A DNA stretch of 64,000 nucleotides, from the NCBI GenBank assembly GCA_030535455.1, contig JAUNJY010000001.1, positions 147,431-211,430 on the forward strand. The letters run 5' to 3'. Below, piece by piece: positions 22,458 to 35,627 of the stretch. The stretch's first letter is position 1. The number at the start of each line of letters is the position of its first letter. The notes under the pieces were generated by a model. It saw nothing but the letters and a program-made list of their open reading frames with translations, searched no databases and was not told the origin of the DNA. A program made the translations under genes and the position numbers. This DNA is from a bacterium (GTDB taxonomy: Bacteria; Bacillota; Clostridia; Lachnospirales; Lachnospiraceae).

Positions 22458-25400
22458 ATGGAAAAGAACAGAATACGTCCCATCAAGGTCGGCAAAGGTG
22501 TAAGAATGAGCTTCTCTAAACGTAAAGAAGTTTTGGATATGCCAAATCTTATCGAAATACAGACTGATTCTTATAAGTGGTTCTTAGATGAAGGACTCAA
22601 TGAAGTTTTTGATGACATCTCTCCAATAGAGGATTACAACGGCCATCTTAGTTTACGTTTTGTAGGTTTTACTTTATGTACTGATGAAGTAAAGTATTCT
22701 ATTGAAGAATGTAAAGAAAGGGATGCAACATTTGCTGCTCCACTTAAAGTGAAGGTTAGACTTCACAACAAGGAAAATGATGAAATTAACGAACATGATA
22801 TATTCATGGGCGAGTTACCGTTAATGACAGATACAGGTACCTTTGTGATCAATGGTGCTGAGAGAGTTATTGTAAGCCAATTAGTACGTTCCCCTGGTAT
22901 TTATTATGCTATAGATCGTGATAAAATTGGTAAACAAATGTTCTTCGCAACTGTCATTCCTAACAGAGGTGCATGGTTAGAATATGAAACTGATAGTAAT
23001 GATATCTTCTACGTACGTGTAGATAGAAATCGTAAACTTCCTGTTTCCGTATTAATGCGTGCGTTTGATAATTGTAAATTCGATTACAATGCAGATCCTG
23101 ATAAAGGATGGAACATCGACGAAGAGATTAGAAGTGCTTCTAATCAAGAAATTATTGACTTCTTTGGTGAAGAACCAAAAATCTTAGCTACACTTCAAAA
23201 AGATATTTCTACAAACTACCAAGAAGGTTTATTTGAATTATACAAAAAACTTCGTCCAGGCGAACCTTTAAGCGTTGAAAGTGCAGAAGCGTTAATCCGT
23301 TCTATGTTCTTCGATGCAAGAAGATATGATCTTGCTAAAGTTGGTAGATATAAATTCAATAAGAAGTTAGCTCTTAAAAACAGAATCACTCATTTCACAT
23401 TAGCAGAAGATGTTGTTGATGAAATGACTGGTGAAATCGTTGCAGAAGCTGGTACTAAGATCAGTGATGAATTAGCAACACAAATCCAAAACACTGGTGT
23501 AGGCCATGTTTGGGTTGAAGCAGAAGAAAGAAAAGTTAAAGTAATTTCTAACCGTATGGTTGATCTTGCTGCTTTTGGCATTGATAAAGATGAAGTTGGC
23601 ATTAAAGATGATGTTTACTACTTCGCATTAAAATATCTATTAGATAGATATGAAGGTGAAGAATTAAATGAACAAATCAAAGCTAACGTTCATAAATTAG
23701 TTCCTAAATTCATTACAGTTTGGGATATTTTTGCGTCAATTAACTACAACATGCATTTAGAATATGAAGTAGGAACAAAAGACGATATCGATCATTTAGG
23801 TAACAGACGTATTCGTGCAGTTGGTGAATTATTACAAAACCAATATAGAATCGGTCTTTCCAGAATGGAACGTGTTGTTCGTGAAAGAATGACAACTCAA
23901 GATTTAGAAGGAATCTCTCCTCAATCTTTAATTAACATTAAACCTGTAACTGCAGCTGTTAAAGAATTCTTCGGAAGTTCACAGTTATCACAGTTCATGG
24001 ATCAAAACAACCCTCTTTCTGAGTTAACTCATAAGAGACGTTTATCCGCACTTGGACCTGGTGGTTTATCCAGAGACCGTGCCGGATTCGAAGTTCGAGA
24101 TGTTCACTATACTCACTATGGTAGAATGTGTCCTATCGAAACTCCTGAAGGTCCAAACATCGGTTTAATTAACTCCCTTGCATCTTATGCAAGAATTAAT
24201 GACTACGGATTCATTGAAGCTCCATACAGAGTTATCGACAAAGCTGATCCAAAGAACCCTCGTGTAACTGATGAGGTTGTTTACTTAACAGCAGATGAAG
24301 AAGATAAGTATGTAGTAGCTCAAGCGAATGAAGAAGTAGATGAAAATGGATACTTTGTAAGTAATTCAGTTTCTGGTCGTTATAGAGAAGAAACTACAGA
24401 ATTCCCTAAAGCTAAAATCGACTTAATGGACGTATCTCCAAAGATGTTATTCTCAGTTGCGACTGCGATCATTCCTTTCCTTGAAAACGATGATCCTACT
24501 CGTGCCTTAATGGGATCTAACATGCAGCGTCAGGCAGTTCCATTATTAATGACAGAAGCTCCTGTTGTTGGTACTGGTATGGAACAAAAAGTTGCAGTTG
24601 ACTCAGGTGACTGTGTTGTTGCTACAGCTGATGGTGTTGTTGAAAAATCTACATCTGCAGAAATCGTTATTAAAGAAGACGAAACTGGCCTTAAGAAATC
24701 TTATAAATTAGATAAATTTGTTCGTAGTAACCAAGGTAACTCCATGAACCAAAGACCAATCGTTGATCGTGGACAAAGAGTAAAAGCTGGTCAAGTTATT
24801 GCTGATGGTCCATGTACTCAAAACGGTGAAATCGCTCTTGGTAAGAACCCATTAATCGGTTTCATGACATGGGAAGGTTACAACTACGAAGATGCCGTAC
24901 TTCTTAGTGAAAGATTAGTTCAAGAAGATGTTTACACTTCCGTTCATATCAATGAATATGAAGCAGAAGCTCGTGATACAAAGCTTGGACCTGAAGAAAT
25001 CACAAGAGACGTACCAGGCGTTGGTGATGATGCTCTTAAAGATCTTGATGAAAGAGGTATTATCAGAATTGGTGCAGAAGTTCGCGCTGGAGATATCTTA
25101 GTTGGTAAAGTAACACCTAAGGGTGAAACTGAATTAACAGCTGAAGAAAGATTACTTCGTGCAATCTTCGGTGAAAAAGCTCGTGAAGTAAGAGATACTT
25201 CTTTACGTGTTCCTCATGGTGAATTTGGTATCATCATTGATGCTAAAGTATTCACTAGAGAAAATGGAGATGAATTATCTCCAGGTGTAAACCAAACAGT
25301 TCGTATCTATATCGCTCAAAAGAGAAAAATCCAAGTAGGTGATAAGATGGCTGGTCGTCATGGTAACAAGGGTGTTGTTTCCCGCGTATTACCAGTAGAA

Positions 25401-26435
25401 GATATGCCATTCTTACCAAACGGTCGTCCTTTAGACATCGTTCTTAACCCACTGGGCGTACCATCTCGTATGAACATTGGACAGGTACTTGAAATCCATT
25501 TATCACTTGCTTCTAAAGCATTAGGATTTAACGTAGCAACTCCAGTATTCGATGGTGCTAACGAGTACGATATCATGGATACATTAGAACTTGCTAATGA
25601 CTATGTAAATACGCCTCTTGATGAATTTGAGGCTAAATATAAAGATACTTTAGACCCAGAAGTTATGGATTATCTTGTAACTAACGAAGATTACCGTAAA
25701 CAATGGGAAGGTGTTCCTATCAGACGTGATGGTAAAGTTGAATTACGTGATGGTAGAACTGGTGATTACTTCGATGGCGCTGTTACAGTAGGTTTCATGC
25801 ACTACTTAAAACTTCACCATTTAGTAGACGATAAGATCCATGCTCGTTCCACTGGTCCTTACTCATTAGTAACGCAACAACCTTTAGGTGGTAAAGCACA
25901 ATTCGGTGGACAGAGATTTGGTGAAATGGAAGTTTGGGCACTTGAAGCTTATGGTGCTGCTTACACATTACAAGAAATATTAACAGTTAAATCTGATGAT
26001 GTTGTTGGACGTGTTAAGACATACGAAGCAATTATCAAGGGTGAAAATATTTCTGAACCAGGTATTCCTGAATCATTCAAAGTATTATTAAAAGAACTTC
26101 AATCTCTTGCATTAGATGTTACTGTACTTGATGAAAACGGTAATGAAATCAAGATGACTGAAAACATCGATTATGGTGATGAAGACTTAACTCCATTAAT
26201 CGAAGGAGAAGATAATAAATTTGGCTTCGATGACAATCAATTTACTCAAGCTGGTTTCAGTGAAGTAAAGGATGAAAAGCACGAAGAAAACAATACAATG
26301 AGCTTCGATATCTTTGAAGCAGACGAACCAGACTTAGAGCCTGAAGAAGCTGATTTAGAAGACGAAGACAGCTTGACTATCAACGTTGATGATAGTGAAG
26401 AATTAAACTTTGACAACTTTGATTTAGAAGACTAA
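22458..26435 (+). CDS. rpoB: RNA polymerase beta subunit
   Basis: 1325 residues from ATG 22458, preceded by AAGGGGTG; the in-frame GTG at 22446 lies inside that site. All RpoB blocks are present. The rifampicin region reads [20 protein letters not shown] then [19 protein letters not shown], with the Asp, His and Ser positions linked to resistance in wild-type form. [12 protein letters not shown] and [17 protein letters not shown] mark the 3' conserved regions. The body ends near residue 1215; about 100 further residues form an acidic tail rich in Asp and Glu (for example [15 protein letters not shown]). It is followed after 22 bases by rpoC. Confidence 0.98.
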   Translation: MEKNRIRPIKVGKGVRMSFSKRKEVLDMPNLIEIQTDSYKWFLDEGLNEVFDDISPIEDYNGHLSLRFVGFTLCTDEVKYSIEECKERDATFAAPLKVKVRLHNKENDEINEHDIFMGELPLMTDTGTFVINGAERVIVSQLVRSPGIYYAIDRDKIGKQMFFATVIPNRGAWLEYETDSNDIFYVRVDRNRKLPVSVLMRAFDNCKFDYNADPDKGWNIDEEIRSASNQEIIDFFGEEPKILATLQKDISTNYQEGLFELYKKLRPGEPLSVESAEALIRSMFFDARRYDLAKVGRYKFNKKLALKNRITHFTLAEDVVDEMTGEIVAEAGTKISDELATQIQNTGVGHVWVEAEERKVKVISNRMVDLAAFGIDKDEVGIKDDVYYFALKYLLDRYEGEELNEQIKANVHKLVPKFITVWDIFASINYNMHLEYEVGTKDDIDHLGNRRIRAVGELLQNQYRIGLSRMERVVRERMTTQDLEGISPQSLINIKPVTAAVKEFFGSSQLSQFMDQNNPLSELTHKRRLSALGPGGLSRDRAGFEVRDVHYTHYGRMCPIETPEGPNIGLINSLASYARINDYGFIEAPYRVIDKADPKNPRVTDEVVYLTADEEDKYVVAQANEEVDENGYFVSNSVSGRYREETTEFPKAKIDLMDVSPKMLFSVATAIIPFLENDDPTRALMGSNMQRQAVPLLMTEAPVVGTGMEQKVAVDSGDCVVATADGVVEKSTSAEIVIKEDETGLKKSYKLDKFVRSNQGNSMNQRPIVDRGQRVKAGQVIADGPCTQNGEIALGKNPLIGFMTWEGYNYEDAVLLSERLVQEDVYTSVHINEYEAEARDTKLGPEEITRDVPGVGDDALKDLDERGIIRIGAEVRAGDILVGKVTPKGETELTAEERLLRAIFGEKAREVRDTSLRVPHGEFGIIIDAKVFTRENGDELSPGVNQTVRIYIAQKRKIQVGDKMAGRHGNKGVVSRVLPVEDMPFLPNGRPLDIVLNPLGVPSRMNIGQVLEIHLSLASKALGFNVATPVFDGANEYDIMDTLELANDYVNTPLDEFEAKYKDTLDPEVMDYLVTNEDYRKQWEGVPIRRDGKVELRDGRTGDYFDGAVTVGFMHYLKLHHLVDDKIHARSTGPYSLVTQQPLGGKAQFGGQRFGEMEVWALEAYGAAYTLQEILTVKSDDVVGRVKTYEAIIKGENISEPGIPESFKVLLKELQSLALDVTVLDENGNEIKMTENIDYGDEDLTPLIEGEDNKFGFDDNQFTQAGFSEVKDEKHEENNTMSFDIFEADEPDLEPEEADLEDEDSLTINVDDSEELNFDNFDLED

Positions 26436-26457
26436 AAAACAGAAGGGAGTGCCATAA

Positions 26458-29400
26458 ATGCCAGAAGTTACTAATGTTGCACCAGAACAACAACAATTAA
26501 CGTATGATGCAATCAAAATCGGTTTAGCATCACCTGAAAAGATCAGAGAATGGTCCCGTGGTGAAGTTAAAAAACCTGAGACAATTAACTACAGAACATT
26601 AAAGCCTGAGAAGGATGGTCTTTTCTGTGAGAAAATCTTTGGACCAAACAAAGATTGGGAATGTCACTGTGGAAAATATAAAAAGATTCGTTATAAAGGC
26701 GTAGTTTGTGATAGATGTGGTGTTGAAGTTACTAAGGCCAGCGTTCGTAGAGAACGCATGGGCCACATCGAACTTGCTGCTCCAGTTTCTCATATATGGT
26801 ATTTCAAAGGAATTCCTAGTAGAATGGGTCTAATTTTAGACCTTTCTCCTAGAACTCTTGAGAAAGTATTATACTTTGCTTCTTATATCGTATTAGATAA
26901 AGGTGAATCCGATCTTCAATACAAACAAGTTCTTTCTGAAAAAGAATTTAGAGAAGCATATGACAAATTCGGTAACAAGTTTAGAGTAGGAATGGGTGCG
27001 GAAGCAATCCAAGAACTACTTCAAGCGATTGATCTTGAAAAAGAATCTGTTGAATTAAAACGTGGTCTTAAAGACTCAACAGGACAAAAGAGAGCTAGAA
27101 TCATTAAAAGACTTGAAGTTGTAGAATCTTTCAGAGAATCTGAAAACAAGCCTGAATGGATGATCCTTTCTGTAATTCCTGTAATCCCACCAGATATCCG
27201 TCCAATGGTACAATTAGATGGTGGACGTTTTGCAACAAGTGATATGAATGACTTATATCGTCGTATCATCAACAGAAACAATCGTCTTAAGAGATTACTT
27301 GAACTTGGAGCTCCAGACATTATCGTAAGAAATGAAAAGAGAATGCTTCAAGAAGCAGTAGATGCTCTTATCGATAACGGTAGAAGAGGTCGTCCAGTTA
27401 CTGGTCCTGGTAACCGTGCACTTAAATCTCTTTCTGATATGTTAAAAGGTAAGCAAGGACGTTTCCGTCAGAACTTACTTGGTAAACGTGTTGACTACTC
27501 CGGTCGTTCCGTAATCGTAGTTGGTCCAGAACTTAAGATTTACCAATGTGGTTTACCAAAAGAAATGGCTATCGAGTTATTCAAACCTTTCGTTATGAAA
27601 GAATTAGTAGCAAAAGGTACAGCTCACAATATCAAATCTGCTAAGAAGATGGTTGAAAGACTTCAACCTGAAGTATGGGATGTATTAGAAGAAGTTATTC
27701 GTGAACATCCAGTAATGCTTAACCGTGCTCCTACTCTTCATAGACTTGGTATCCAAGCATTCGAGCCTACATTAGTTGAAGGTAAAGCTATTAAGCTTCA
27801 CCCATTAGTATGTACAGCATTCAATGCCGATTTCGATGGTGATCAGATGGCTGTCCATTTACCACTTTCTGTAGAAGCTCAAGCAGAATGTCGTTTCTTA
27901 TTACTTTCACCAAACAACTTATTAAAACCATCTGATGGTGGTCCTGTAGCCGTTCCTTCACAGGATATGGTACTTGGTATCTACTACTTAACTCAGTTAA
28001 GAGAAGGTTACCCAGGAGAAGGAAGTTGCTATAAGAGTGAAAATGAAGCAATCTTAGCTTACGAAAATAAAGCAGTTGATTTACATGCTCGTATTAAAGT
28101 ACGTAGAACAACAGCTGATGGACGTTCTAAGATGGTTGAGACTACTGTAGGTAGAATCATCTTCAATGAAATTATTCCTCAAGATTTAGGATTCGTTGAT
28201 CGTACAAATCCTGAAAATGAGTTATTATATGAAATTGATTTCTTAGCTGGTAAGAAACAATTAAAACAAATTCTTGAAAAATGTATCAATACTCATGGTG
28301 CTACTATGACTGCTGAAACATTAGATAATGTTAAAGCACTTGGTTACAAGTTCTCTACAAGAGCTGCTATGACAGTTTCTATTTCTGATATGACTGTACC
28401 AGAAAAGAAAAAGACAATCTTAGCAGATGCTGAAAACCATGTAGAAGCAATCAGCCGTAACTTCCGTCGTGGTCTTATCACAGACGAAGAAAGATACAAA
28501 GAAGTTATCGATGTTTGGAAGAAAGCCGATGATGATATCACTACAGCTCTTCTTACAGGCCTTGATAAATACAACAACATCTACATGATGGCGGATTCCG
28601 GTGCCCGTGGTTCTGACAAACAGATCAAACAGTTAGCTGGTATGCGTGGTCTTATGGCCGATACATCAGGTAGAACAATCGAACTTCCTATCAAGTCCAA
28701 CTTCCGTGAAGGTCTTGATGTACTTGAATACTTCATCTCTGCACATGGTGCTCGTAAAGGTCTTTCCGATACAGCTCTTCGTACAGCCGATTCAGGATAC
28801 TTAACTCGTCGTCTTGTAGACGTATCTCAAGATTTAATTATCCGTGAAGTTGACTGTCAGCCAGGTAAAGAAATCCCAGGTATGTGGATTAAAGCATTCA
28901 TGGACGGTAAAGAAGTTATCGAAAGCTTAGAAGAAAGAATTACAGGAAGATATTCTTGTGAATCTATCTATGATGATAACGGTGAAGTTATCGTTAAAGC
29001 AAACCATATGATCACTCCAAAACGTGCTGCTCAAATTGTGAAAACAAAAGCAATTGTTGAAGCTGGCGATCATGCACAACTTAAGATCCGTACTATCTTA
29101 ACTTGTAAGTCACACATCGGTGTATGTGCTAAATGTTACGGTGCTAACATGGCTACAGGTGAAGCAGTACAAGTTGGTGAAGCAGTAGGTATTATTGCTG
29201 CCCAATCTATCGGTGAACCAGGTACACAGTTAACAATGCGTACTTTCCATACAGGTGGTGTAGCCGGTGATGATATCACTCAAGGTCTTCCTCGTGTCGA
29301 AGAACTTTTCGAAGCACGTAAACCAAAAGGTTTAGCAATCATTGCTGAATTTGGTGGCGTTGTTGAAATCAGTGATACTAAGAAGAAACGTGAAGTTATC

Positions 29401-30117
29401 ATTACAAATACTGAAACTGGTGAAACAAAAGCTTACCTTATCCCTTACGGATCAAGAATTAAGGTTTCTGACGGTCAAGTACTTGAAGCTGGTGATGAGT
29501 TAACAGAAGGTTCTGTAAACCCACATGATATCCTTAAGATTAAGGGTGTTCGTGCCGTTCAAGATTACATGATCCAAGAAGTACAACGTGTTTACCGTTT
29601 ACAAGGTGTAGAAATCAATGATAAGCATATCGAAGTTATCGTTAGACAGATGCTTAAGAAAGTTAAAGTTGAAAATAACGGAGATAGCGAATTATTACCT
29701 GGTACAATGGCAGATATCCTTGAATTTGACGAGTTAAATGAAAGACTTGAAGCTGAAGGTAAAGAACTTGCAGAAGGAAAACGTGTAATGCTTGGTATTA
29801 CAAAAGCTTCCTTAGCTACAAATTCCTTCTTATCAGCTGCATCCTTCCAGGAAACTACTAAAGTTCTTACTGAAGCTGCAATTAAGGGTAAAGTGGATCC
29901 ATTAATCGGTCTTAAAGAAAACGTAATTATCGGTAAGTTAATTCCAGCTGGTACTGGTATGAAGAGATATCGTAACGTTAAGTTAGATACTGATCATGCA
30001 ATTGAAGCTCAAGCTGGGGAAGAAATTGAAGAATTTGAAATGCCAACATTCCAAGAATTCAATGAAGATTCAGATGATACAATCAATTTTTCTGAATTAA
30101 ACGATACTGATTTTTAA
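26458..30117 (+). CDS. rpoC: RNA polymerase beta' subunit
   Basis: 1219 residues. The N-terminal zinc ribbon reads [20 protein letters not shown], and the active-site NADFDGD coordinates Mg2+ with D458, D460 and D462. The bridge/trigger regions ([21 protein letters not shown]) and the second zinc site ([13 protein letters not shown]) are intact. The C-terminus is again acidic ([11 protein letters not shown], then an Asp/Ser-rich end). ATG at 26458 with AGAAGGGAG upstream. A terminator lies four bases after the stop. Confidence 0.98.
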   Translation: MPEVTNVAPEQQQLTYDAIKIGLASPEKIREWSRGEVKKPETINYRTLKPEKDGLFCEKIFGPNKDWECHCGKYKKIRYKGVVCDRCGVEVTKASVRRERMGHIELAAPVSHIWYFKGIPSRMGLILDLSPRTLEKVLYFASYIVLDKGESDLQYKQVLSEKEFREAYDKFGNKFRVGMGAEAIQELLQAIDLEKESVELKRGLKDSTGQKRARIIKRLEVVESFRESENKPEWMILSVIPVIPPDIRPMVQLDGGRFATSDMNDLYRRIINRNNRLKRLLELGAPDIIVRNEKRMLQEAVDALIDNGRRGRPVTGPGNRALKSLSDMLKGKQGRFRQNLLGKRVDYSGRSVIVVGPELKIYQCGLPKEMAIELFKPFVMKELVAKGTAHNIKSAKKMVERLQPEVWDVLEEVIREHPVMLNRAPTLHRLGIQAFEPTLVEGKAIKLHPLVCTAFNADFDGDQMAVHLPLSVEAQAECRFLLLSPNNLLKPSDGGPVAVPSQDMVLGIYYLTQLREGYPGEGSCYKSENEAILAYENKAVDLHARIKVRRTTADGRSKMVETTVGRIIFNEIIPQDLGFVDRTNPENELLYEIDFLAGKKQLKQILEKCINTHGATMTAETLDNVKALGYKFSTRAAMTVSISDMTVPEKKKTILADAENHVEAISRNFRRGLITDEERYKEVIDVWKKADDDITTALLTGLDKYNNIYMMADSGARGSDKQIKQLAGMRGLMADTSGRTIELPIKSNFREGLDVLEYFISAHGARKGLSDTALRTADSGYLTRRLVDVSQDLIIREVDCQPGKEIPGMWIKAFMDGKEVIESLEERITGRYSCESIYDDNGEVIVKANHMITPKRAAQIVKTKAIVEAGDHAQLKIRTILTCKSHIGVCAKCYGANMATGEAVQVGEAVGIIAAQSIGEPGTQLTMRTFHTGGVAGDDITQGLPRVEELFEARKPKGLAIIAEFGGVVEISDTKKKREVIITNTETGETKAYLIPYGSRIKVSDGQVLEAGDELTEGSVNPHDILKIKGVRAVQDYMIQEVQRVYRLQGVEINDKHIEVIVRQMLKKVKVENNGDSELLPGTMADILEFDELNERLEAEGKELAEGKRVMLGITKASLATNSFLSAASFQETTKVLTEAAIKGKVDPLIGLKENVIIGKLIPAGTGMKRYRNVKLDTDHAIEAQAGEEIEEFEMPTFQEFNEDSDDTINFSELNDTDF

Positions 30118-30120
30118 TAG

Positions 30121-30155
30121 AAAGCCCTCTCTTACTTAAATAGGAGAGGGCTTTT
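30121..30155 (+). terminator. Terminator of rpoB-rpoC
   Basis: Stem AAAGCCCTCTC / GAGAGGGCTTT with loop and T4. Confidence 0.88.
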
Positions 30156-30352
30156 ATATGAAAATATAGTATATTAACTGTTGTTTTGTCGTTTGAAAAA
30201 TAGTCGTTTTTACAAAAAACACCTATATACAACAAAACTCACAGGTAATATAATATATTAAGTGTTTAAAAACACGATCATATGGGCATACTAATTCAGT
30301 AAAAACAATGAGTATGCTGATTATGCGATAAAAATGATTTATCATGGTGTAC
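30156..30352 (+). other. Gene-free A/T-rich stretch with weak stems before the str promoter
   Basis: No gene. Two weak structures: GTGTT/AACAC (30262-30275) and GCATACT/AGTATGC (30286-30292 and 30311-30317). Nothing else is recognised here. Confidence 0.4.
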
Positions 30353-30381
30353 TTGACAAATCATGAGTTTCTTCGTATAAT
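30353..30381 (+). promoter_or_regulatory. Promoter for the str operon
   Basis: Consensus -35 TTGACA (30353-30358), 17-base spacer, consensus -10 TATAAT (30376-30381). A perfect small hairpin TGCGTA/TACGCA (30389-30404) lies at the predicted 5' end of the transcript and could protect it. Confidence 0.92.
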
Positions 30382-30458
30382 AGTCAAGTGCGTAAAAATA
30401 CGCATCATTAAGCTGAACTTAAACAGCAACCACACAATATCACAGGAGGTGAAAATTA

Positions 30459-30878
30459 ATGCCAACTTTTAACCAATTAGTAAGAAAAGGTAGAAAGACA
30501 GTAGAAAAGAAATCTACTTCTCCAGCTCTTTTAGTAGGATACAATTCTTTAAACAAGAAAACTACAGGTGGAGCTGCTCCACAAAAGAGAGGTGTATGTA
30601 CAGCAGTTCGTACAGCTACTCCTAAAAAACCTAACTCAGCACTTAGAAAAATTGCCAGAGTTCGTCTTTCTAATGGTATCGAAGTAACTAGTTATATCCC
30701 AGGTGAAGGCCATAACTTACAAGAACATAGTGTTGTTCTTATCCGTGGTGGTCGTGTAAAGGATTTACCAGGTACTCGTTACCATATCGTCAGAGGTACA
30801 CTTGATACTGCAGGTGTTGCTAAGAGAAGACAAGCGCGTTCTAAATACGGTGCTAAGAGACCTAAAGACGCAAAATAA
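30459..30878 (+). CDS. rpsL: 30S ribosomal protein S12
   Basis: 139 residues. Decoding-centre protein. [11 protein letters not shown] and [10 protein letters not shown] retain the Lys residues whose changes give streptomycin resistance, so it reads as wild type. CACAGGAGGTG precedes the ATG. First gene of rpsL-rpsG-fusA. Confidence 0.97.
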   Translation: MPTFNQLVRKGRKTVEKKSTSPALLVGYNSLNKKTTGGAAPQKRGVCTAVRTATPKKPNSALRKIARVRLSNGIEVTSYIPGEGHNLQEHSVVLIRGGRVKDLPGTRYHIVRGTLDTAGVAKRRQARSKYGAKRPKDAK

Positions 30879-31074
30879 AACCTAGGATTCAATAGTAGAA
30901 TTCACTAATTCAGTTATAAGTGCCGGATTAATTTTTAAAGTCCTGTCGGTTGCAGGTTTTTATATATTAAATCGGGCGCGAACACAACTTGAAATTGTGA
31001 GTACCTAAGAATCAATATCATTATGAACATAGTTTTAGAGCTTTTGTTCATATAGAGCTTAGCAATAAGACTAA

Positions 31075-31584
<510 letters not shown>

Positions 31585-31711
31585 TCATCGGCTAGTAATT
31601 AGCTATATCTTACAAACTAAAAAACAATGGGCATCAGCCAAGTGGGTTTTTCTAAAAGAAGGGCTCAGTTGGCTTGTTCATAAAATACAAATTGACGGTG
31701 TTCTATCACTT

Positions 31712-31731
31712 GTGTGGTAGATACACCACAC
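31712..31731 (+). promoter_or_regulatory. Hairpin just before the fusA ribosome site
   Basis: Perfect seven-base arms GTGTGGT / ACCACAC with loop AGATAC, ending about six bases before TAAGGAGGA. A candidate translational control stem in the 168-base rpsG-fusA gap. Confidence 0.4.
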
Positions 31732-31752
31732 TAATTTAAGGAGGAATTATCC

Positions 31753-33870
31753 TTGGCTGGAAGAGAATATCCGTTAGAACTTACCAGAAATATTGGTATC
31801 ATGGCTCATATTGATGCAGGTAAAACTACATTAACTGAACGTATCCTTTATTACACTGGTGTTAACTATAAAATCGGTGATACTCATGAAGGAACTGCTA
31901 CCATGGACTGGATGGAACAGGAACAAGAAAGAGGTATCACAATTACTTCAGCTGCAACTACATGTCACTGGACTCCTCAATTTGAGACTAAAGTGGCTGC
32001 AGGAGCTAAAGAACACCGTATTAACATCATCGATACTCCAGGACACGTTGACTTCACTGTTGAAGTAGAACGTTCTTTACGTGTACTTGATGGTGCAGTA
32101 GGTGTATTCTGTGCTAAAGGTGGCGTTGAACCACAATCTGAAAACGTATGGCGTCAAGCTGACACATACAATGTACCACGTATGGCATTCATCAACAAGA
32201 TGGATATCCTTGGTGCAGATTTCTACAATGCTGTAGAACAAATCAAAACTCGTTTAGGTAAAAATGCAATCGTTCTTCAATTACCAATCGGTAAAGAAGA
32301 TGATTTCCAAGGTATTATCGATTTATTCGAAATGCAAGCATACATCTATAACGATGACAAGGGTGAAGATATCACTATCTGTGAAATCCCTGAAGATATG
32401 AAAGATGATGCTGAATTATATCGTTCTGAATTAGTAGAAAAAATCTGCGAATTAGATGACGAATTAATGATGGCTTATCTTGAAGGTGAAGAACCTACAA
32501 ACGAAGAACTTAAAAAAGTTCTTAGAACAGCTACATGTGAATGTACTGCAGTACCAGTTTGTTGTGGATCTGCTTACAGAAACAAAGGTGTTCAAAAATT
32601 ACTTGATGCTATCTTAGCATTCATGCCAGCTCCAACTGACATCCCTTCAATCAAGGGTGTTGATTTAGATGGTAACGAAGTTGAAAGACATTCTTCTGAT
32701 GAAGAACCTTTCTCTGCATTAGCATTCAAGATCATGGCGGATCCATTCGTAGGAAAATTAGCGTTCTTCAGAGTTTACTCTGGATCAATCGGTTCTGGTT
32801 CTTACGTATTAAACGCTACAAAAGACAAAAAAGAACGTGTAGGACGTATCCTTCAAATGCACGCTAACAAGAGAGAAGAATTAGATAGAGTTTACGCTGG
32901 TGATATCGCTGCTGCTGTAGGTTTCAAAAACACTACAACAGGTGATACTATCTGTGATGAACAACATCCAGTTATCTTAGAATCCATGGAATTCCCTGAA
33001 CCAGTTATTGAATTAGCAATTGAGCCTAAGACAAAAGCTTCTCAAGGAAAAATGGGTGAAGCTCTTGCTAAACTTGCTGAAGAAGATCCAACATTCAGAG
33101 CTCACACTGACCAAGAAACAGGTCAAACAATCATCGCTGGTATGGGTGAACTTCACCTTGAAATCATCGTAGATCGTTTACTTCGTGAATTTAAAGTAGA
33201 AGCTAACGTTGGTGCTCCTCAAGTTGCATACAAAGAAACATTCACTAAATCAGTGGATATCGATTCTAAATATGCAAAACAATCCGGTGGTCGTGGTCAA
33301 TACGGACACTGTAAAGTTAAATTCGAGCCTATGGATGCGAATGCTGAAGAAACATTCAAATTCGAATCTACAGTTGTTGGTGGTTCTATTCCTAAAGAAT
33401 ACATCCCAGCAGTTGGTGAAGGTATCGAAGAAGCAGCTAAAGCTGGTATATTAGGTGGATTCCCAGTATTAGGTGTTAAAGCTACTGTATATGATGGTTC
33501 TTACCATGATGTCGATTCATCTGAAATGGCATTCAAGATTGCTGGTTCTATGGCATTCAAAGAAGCTATGCAAAAAGGTGGAGCTACATTAATCGAGCCA
33601 ATCATGAAAGTAGAAGTTTCTATGCCAGAAGAGTACATGGGTGATGTTATCGGTGATATCAACTCCCGTCGTGGTCGTGTTGAAGGTATGGAAGATGTAG
33701 GTGGCGGTAAAATGGTTAAAGGTTATGTGCCTCTAGCTGAAATGTTCGGTTACTCTACAGATTTACGTTCTAAGACTCAAGGTCGTGGTAACTACTCTAT
33801 GTTCTTCGATCATTATGAACCAGTTCCAAAGAACGTTGCTGAAAAAGTACTTGCTTCTAAAGCTAAATAG
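31753..33870 (+). CDS. fusA: Elongation factor G
   Basis: 705 residues from TTG 31753 ([12 protein letters not shown]) with AAGGAGGA upstream. Translocation GTPase: P-loop AHIDAGKTT, switch motif DTPGHVDF and NKMD are in place, followed by domains II-V with GGRGQYGH and the C-terminal GYSTDLRS. The rare TTG start in such a heavily expressed gene is notable and is offset by a strong ribosome site. tuf follows after 231 bases with its own promoter. Confidence 0.97.
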   Translation: MAGREYPLELTRNIGIMAHIDAGKTTLTERILYYTGVNYKIGDTHEGTATMDWMEQEQERGITITSAATTCHWTPQFETKVAAGAKEHRINIIDTPGHVDFTVEVERSLRVLDGAVGVFCAKGGVEPQSENVWRQADTYNVPRMAFINKMDILGADFYNAVEQIKTRLGKNAIVLQLPIGKEDDFQGIIDLFEMQAYIYNDDKGEDITICEIPEDMKDDAELYRSELVEKICELDDELMMAYLEGEEPTNEELKKVLRTATCECTAVPVCCGSAYRNKGVQKLLDAILAFMPAPTDIPSIKGVDLDGNEVERHSSDEEPFSALAFKIMADPFVGKLAFFRVYSGSIGSGSYVLNATKDKKERVGRILQMHANKREELDRVYAGDIAAAVGFKNTTTGDTICDEQHPVILESMEFPEPVIELAIEPKTKASQGKMGEALAKLAEEDPTFRAHTDQETGQTIIAGMGELHLEIIVDRLLREFKVEANVGAPQVAYKETFTKSVDIDSKYAKQSGGRGQYGHCKVKFEPMDANAEETFKFESTVVGGSIPKEYIPAVGEGIEEAAKAGILGGFPVLGVKATVYDGSYHDVDSSEMAFKIAGSMAFKEAMQKGGATLIEPIMKVEVSMPEEYMGDVIGDINSRRGRVEGMEDVGGGKMVKGYVPLAEMFGYSTDLRSKTQGRGNYSMFFDHYEPVPKNVAEKVLASKAK

Positions 33871-33941
33871 TATTTTTTATAATAATATGATATTCTAGCA
33901 GAATTTCCCTTGTGTCTATTGACAGTAAAGTGAATTTATGC

Positions 33942-33970
33942 TTGAAAATAATTCTAATGTGAAATATAAT
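33942..33970 (+). promoter_or_regulatory. Promoter for tuf
   Basis: -35 TTGAAA (33942-33947), 17-base spacer, -10 TATAAT (33965-33970). It gives tuf an independent transcript in addition to read-through from fusA, since no terminator separates them. Confidence 0.75.
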
Positions 33971-33981
33971 TAGGAATATAC

Positions 33982-34010
33982 GGCAATACTCTCAATATGG
34001 GAGTATTGCC
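33982..34010 (+). promoter_or_regulatory. Hairpin at the 5' end of the tuf leader
   Basis: GGCAATACTCTC / GGGAGTATTGCC, 11 of 12 paired, five-base loop, no T-tract. It lies about five bases after the predicted start site, so it is either an mRNA-stabilising stem or a regulatory structure. Confidence 0.5.
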
Positions 34011-34101
34011 ATACAATAGGACTGGAATTAATCCATAGCTATTGGACAAAAAAATATAAACATTGCCCCAAAGATGGGCTTAATAAAGGAGGACATTACA
34101 A

Positions 34102-35289
34102 ATGGCTAAAGCTAAGTTTGAAAGAACTAAACCACATTGTAATATTGGTACTATTGGTCACGTAGATCATGGTAAAACTACTTTAACTGCTGCTATCACT
34201 AAAACTCTTTCTGAAAGAGTAGAAGGTAACGCTGCTGTTGATTTCGAAAATATCGATAAAGCTCCAGAAGAAAGAGAACGTGGTATCACAATCTCTACTG
34301 CTCACGTTGAGTACGAAACTGAAAATCGTCACTACGCTCACGTTGACTGTCCTGGACATGCTGATTACGTTAAAAACATGATCACTGGTGCTGCTCAAAT
34401 GGATGGTGCTATCCTTGTTGTTGCTGCAACTGATGGTGTTATGGCTCAAACTAAAGAACACATTTTATTATCTCGTCAGGTTGGTGTACCTTACATCGTT
34501 GTTTTCATGAACAAATGTGACATGGTAGAAGATGAAGAATTATTAGAATTAGTTGAAATGGAAATCACTGAACAATTAGAAGAATATGAATTCACTGATT
34601 GCCCAATCATCAAAGGTTCTGCATTAAAAGCTCTTGAAGATCCAATGGGTCCTTGGGGAGATAAAATCATGGAACTTATGACTACAATCGACGAATACGT
34701 TCCAGATCCACAACGTGCTACTGATCAACCATTCTTAATGCCAATCGAAGATGTATTCTCTATCACAGGTCGTGGTACAGTTGCTACTGGTCGTGTTGAA
34801 CGTGGTGTTCTTCATGTATCTGAAGAAGTTGAAATCGTTGGTATTCACGAAGAAGTTCGTAAAGTAGTTGTTACTGGTATCGAAATGTTCCGTAAACTTC
34901 TTGATGAAGCTCAAGCTGGTGATAACATCGGTGCTTTATTACGTGGTGTTCAAAGAGATGAAATCGAAAGAGGTCAAGTTCTTTGTAAACCAGGCAGCAT
35001 CACTTGCCATACAAAATTCACAGCTCAAGTTTACGTATTAACTAAAGATGAAGGTGGTCGTCATACTCCATTCTTCAACAACTACCGTCCACAGTTCTAC
35101 TTCAGAACAACTGACGTTACAGGTGTTATCAACTTACCAGAAGGTACAGAAATGTGCATGCCTGGTGATAACGTAGAAATGTCTATCGAATTAATTCACC
35201 CAATCGCTATGCAACAAGGTTTATCTTTCGCAATCCGTGAAGGTGGCCGTACAGTAGGTTCAGGCCGTGTTGCTACAATCATTGAGTAA
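34102..35289 (+). CDS. tuf: Elongation factor Tu
   Basis: 395 residues. It brings aminoacyl-tRNA to the ribosome as a GTP complex. [19 protein letters not shown] and NKCDMVED are the GTPase motifs; domains II and III follow (about 210-395). Codon use is extremely biased, as expected for the most abundant protein. AAAGGAGGA precedes the ATG. A very strong terminator follows, and rpsJ is not the next gene, unlike in many Firmicutes. Confidence 0.98.
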   Translation: MAKAKFERTKPHCNIGTIGHVDHGKTTLTAAITKTLSERVEGNAAVDFENIDKAPEERERGITISTAHVEYETENRHYAHVDCPGHADYVKNMITGAAQMDGAILVVAATDGVMAQTKEHILLSRQVGVPYIVVFMNKCDMVEDEELLELVEMEITEQLEEYEFTDCPIIKGSALKALEDPMGPWGDKIMELMTTIDEYVPDPQRATDQPFLMPIEDVFSITGRGTVATGRVERGVLHVSEEVEIVGIHEEVRKVVVTGIEMFRKLLDEAQAGDNIGALLRGVQRDEIERGQVLCKPGSITCHTKFTAQVYVLTKDEGGRHTPFFNNYRPQFYFRTTDVTGVINLPEGTEMCMPGDNVEMSIELIHPIAMQQGLSFAIREGGRTVGSGRVATIIE

Positions 35290-35308
35290 TTAATATCGCC
35301 TGATATAT

Positions 35309-35341
35309 AAAAAAGGTTCCTGCTTGCAGGAACCTTTTTTT
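35309..35341 (+). terminator. Terminator after tuf
   Basis: Perfect stem AAAAAAGGTTCCTGC / GCAGGAACCTTTTTT with loop TT, ending in a T7 run. The A-rich left side makes it potentially bidirectional. Confidence 0.95.
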
Positions 35342-35480
35342 AATTGATAAGAAACTTCTCTTCAAGAAGCCTCCTATCAATTAAAAAACGCTTTCTAAAA
35401 ACCAGAAAGCCAAGATGCGCACTTACACGGACGGTGTTTATCACTTCGTGATCGCGTTCGGCGCGGAGTATTATGCAAGC
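35342..35480. repeat. Hairpin-rich intergenic segment after tuf
   Basis: AATTGATA/TATCAATT closing arms (about 35342-35381) enclosing CTTC/GAAG, then CTTTCT/AGAAAG (about 35391-35409), then ATCAC/GTGAT (about 35440-35452) and CGCG/CGCG. Like 20276-20520 it follows a terminator and is more GC-rich in its second half than the surroundings. No gene. 35481-35627 is A/T-rich with nothing recognised. Confidence 0.45.
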
Positions 35481-35627
35481 AAAACACTTTTTTATTAACG
35501 AGATATATCTTTTGATAAGTCTTTATTTATCTGCTATATGTGATTGTATGAGATATTACATGGATGTTTCCTGTATTCTATGGTAAGGTAGGAAAAATAA
35601 TACCCCATTATTATAAGGAGGAGTTCT

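Noticed and set aside
30942-30962. Terminator-like CCTG/CAGG stem with T5 between rpsL and rpsG
   Set aside because: Only four base pairs; too weak to be called a terminator inside an essential operon.
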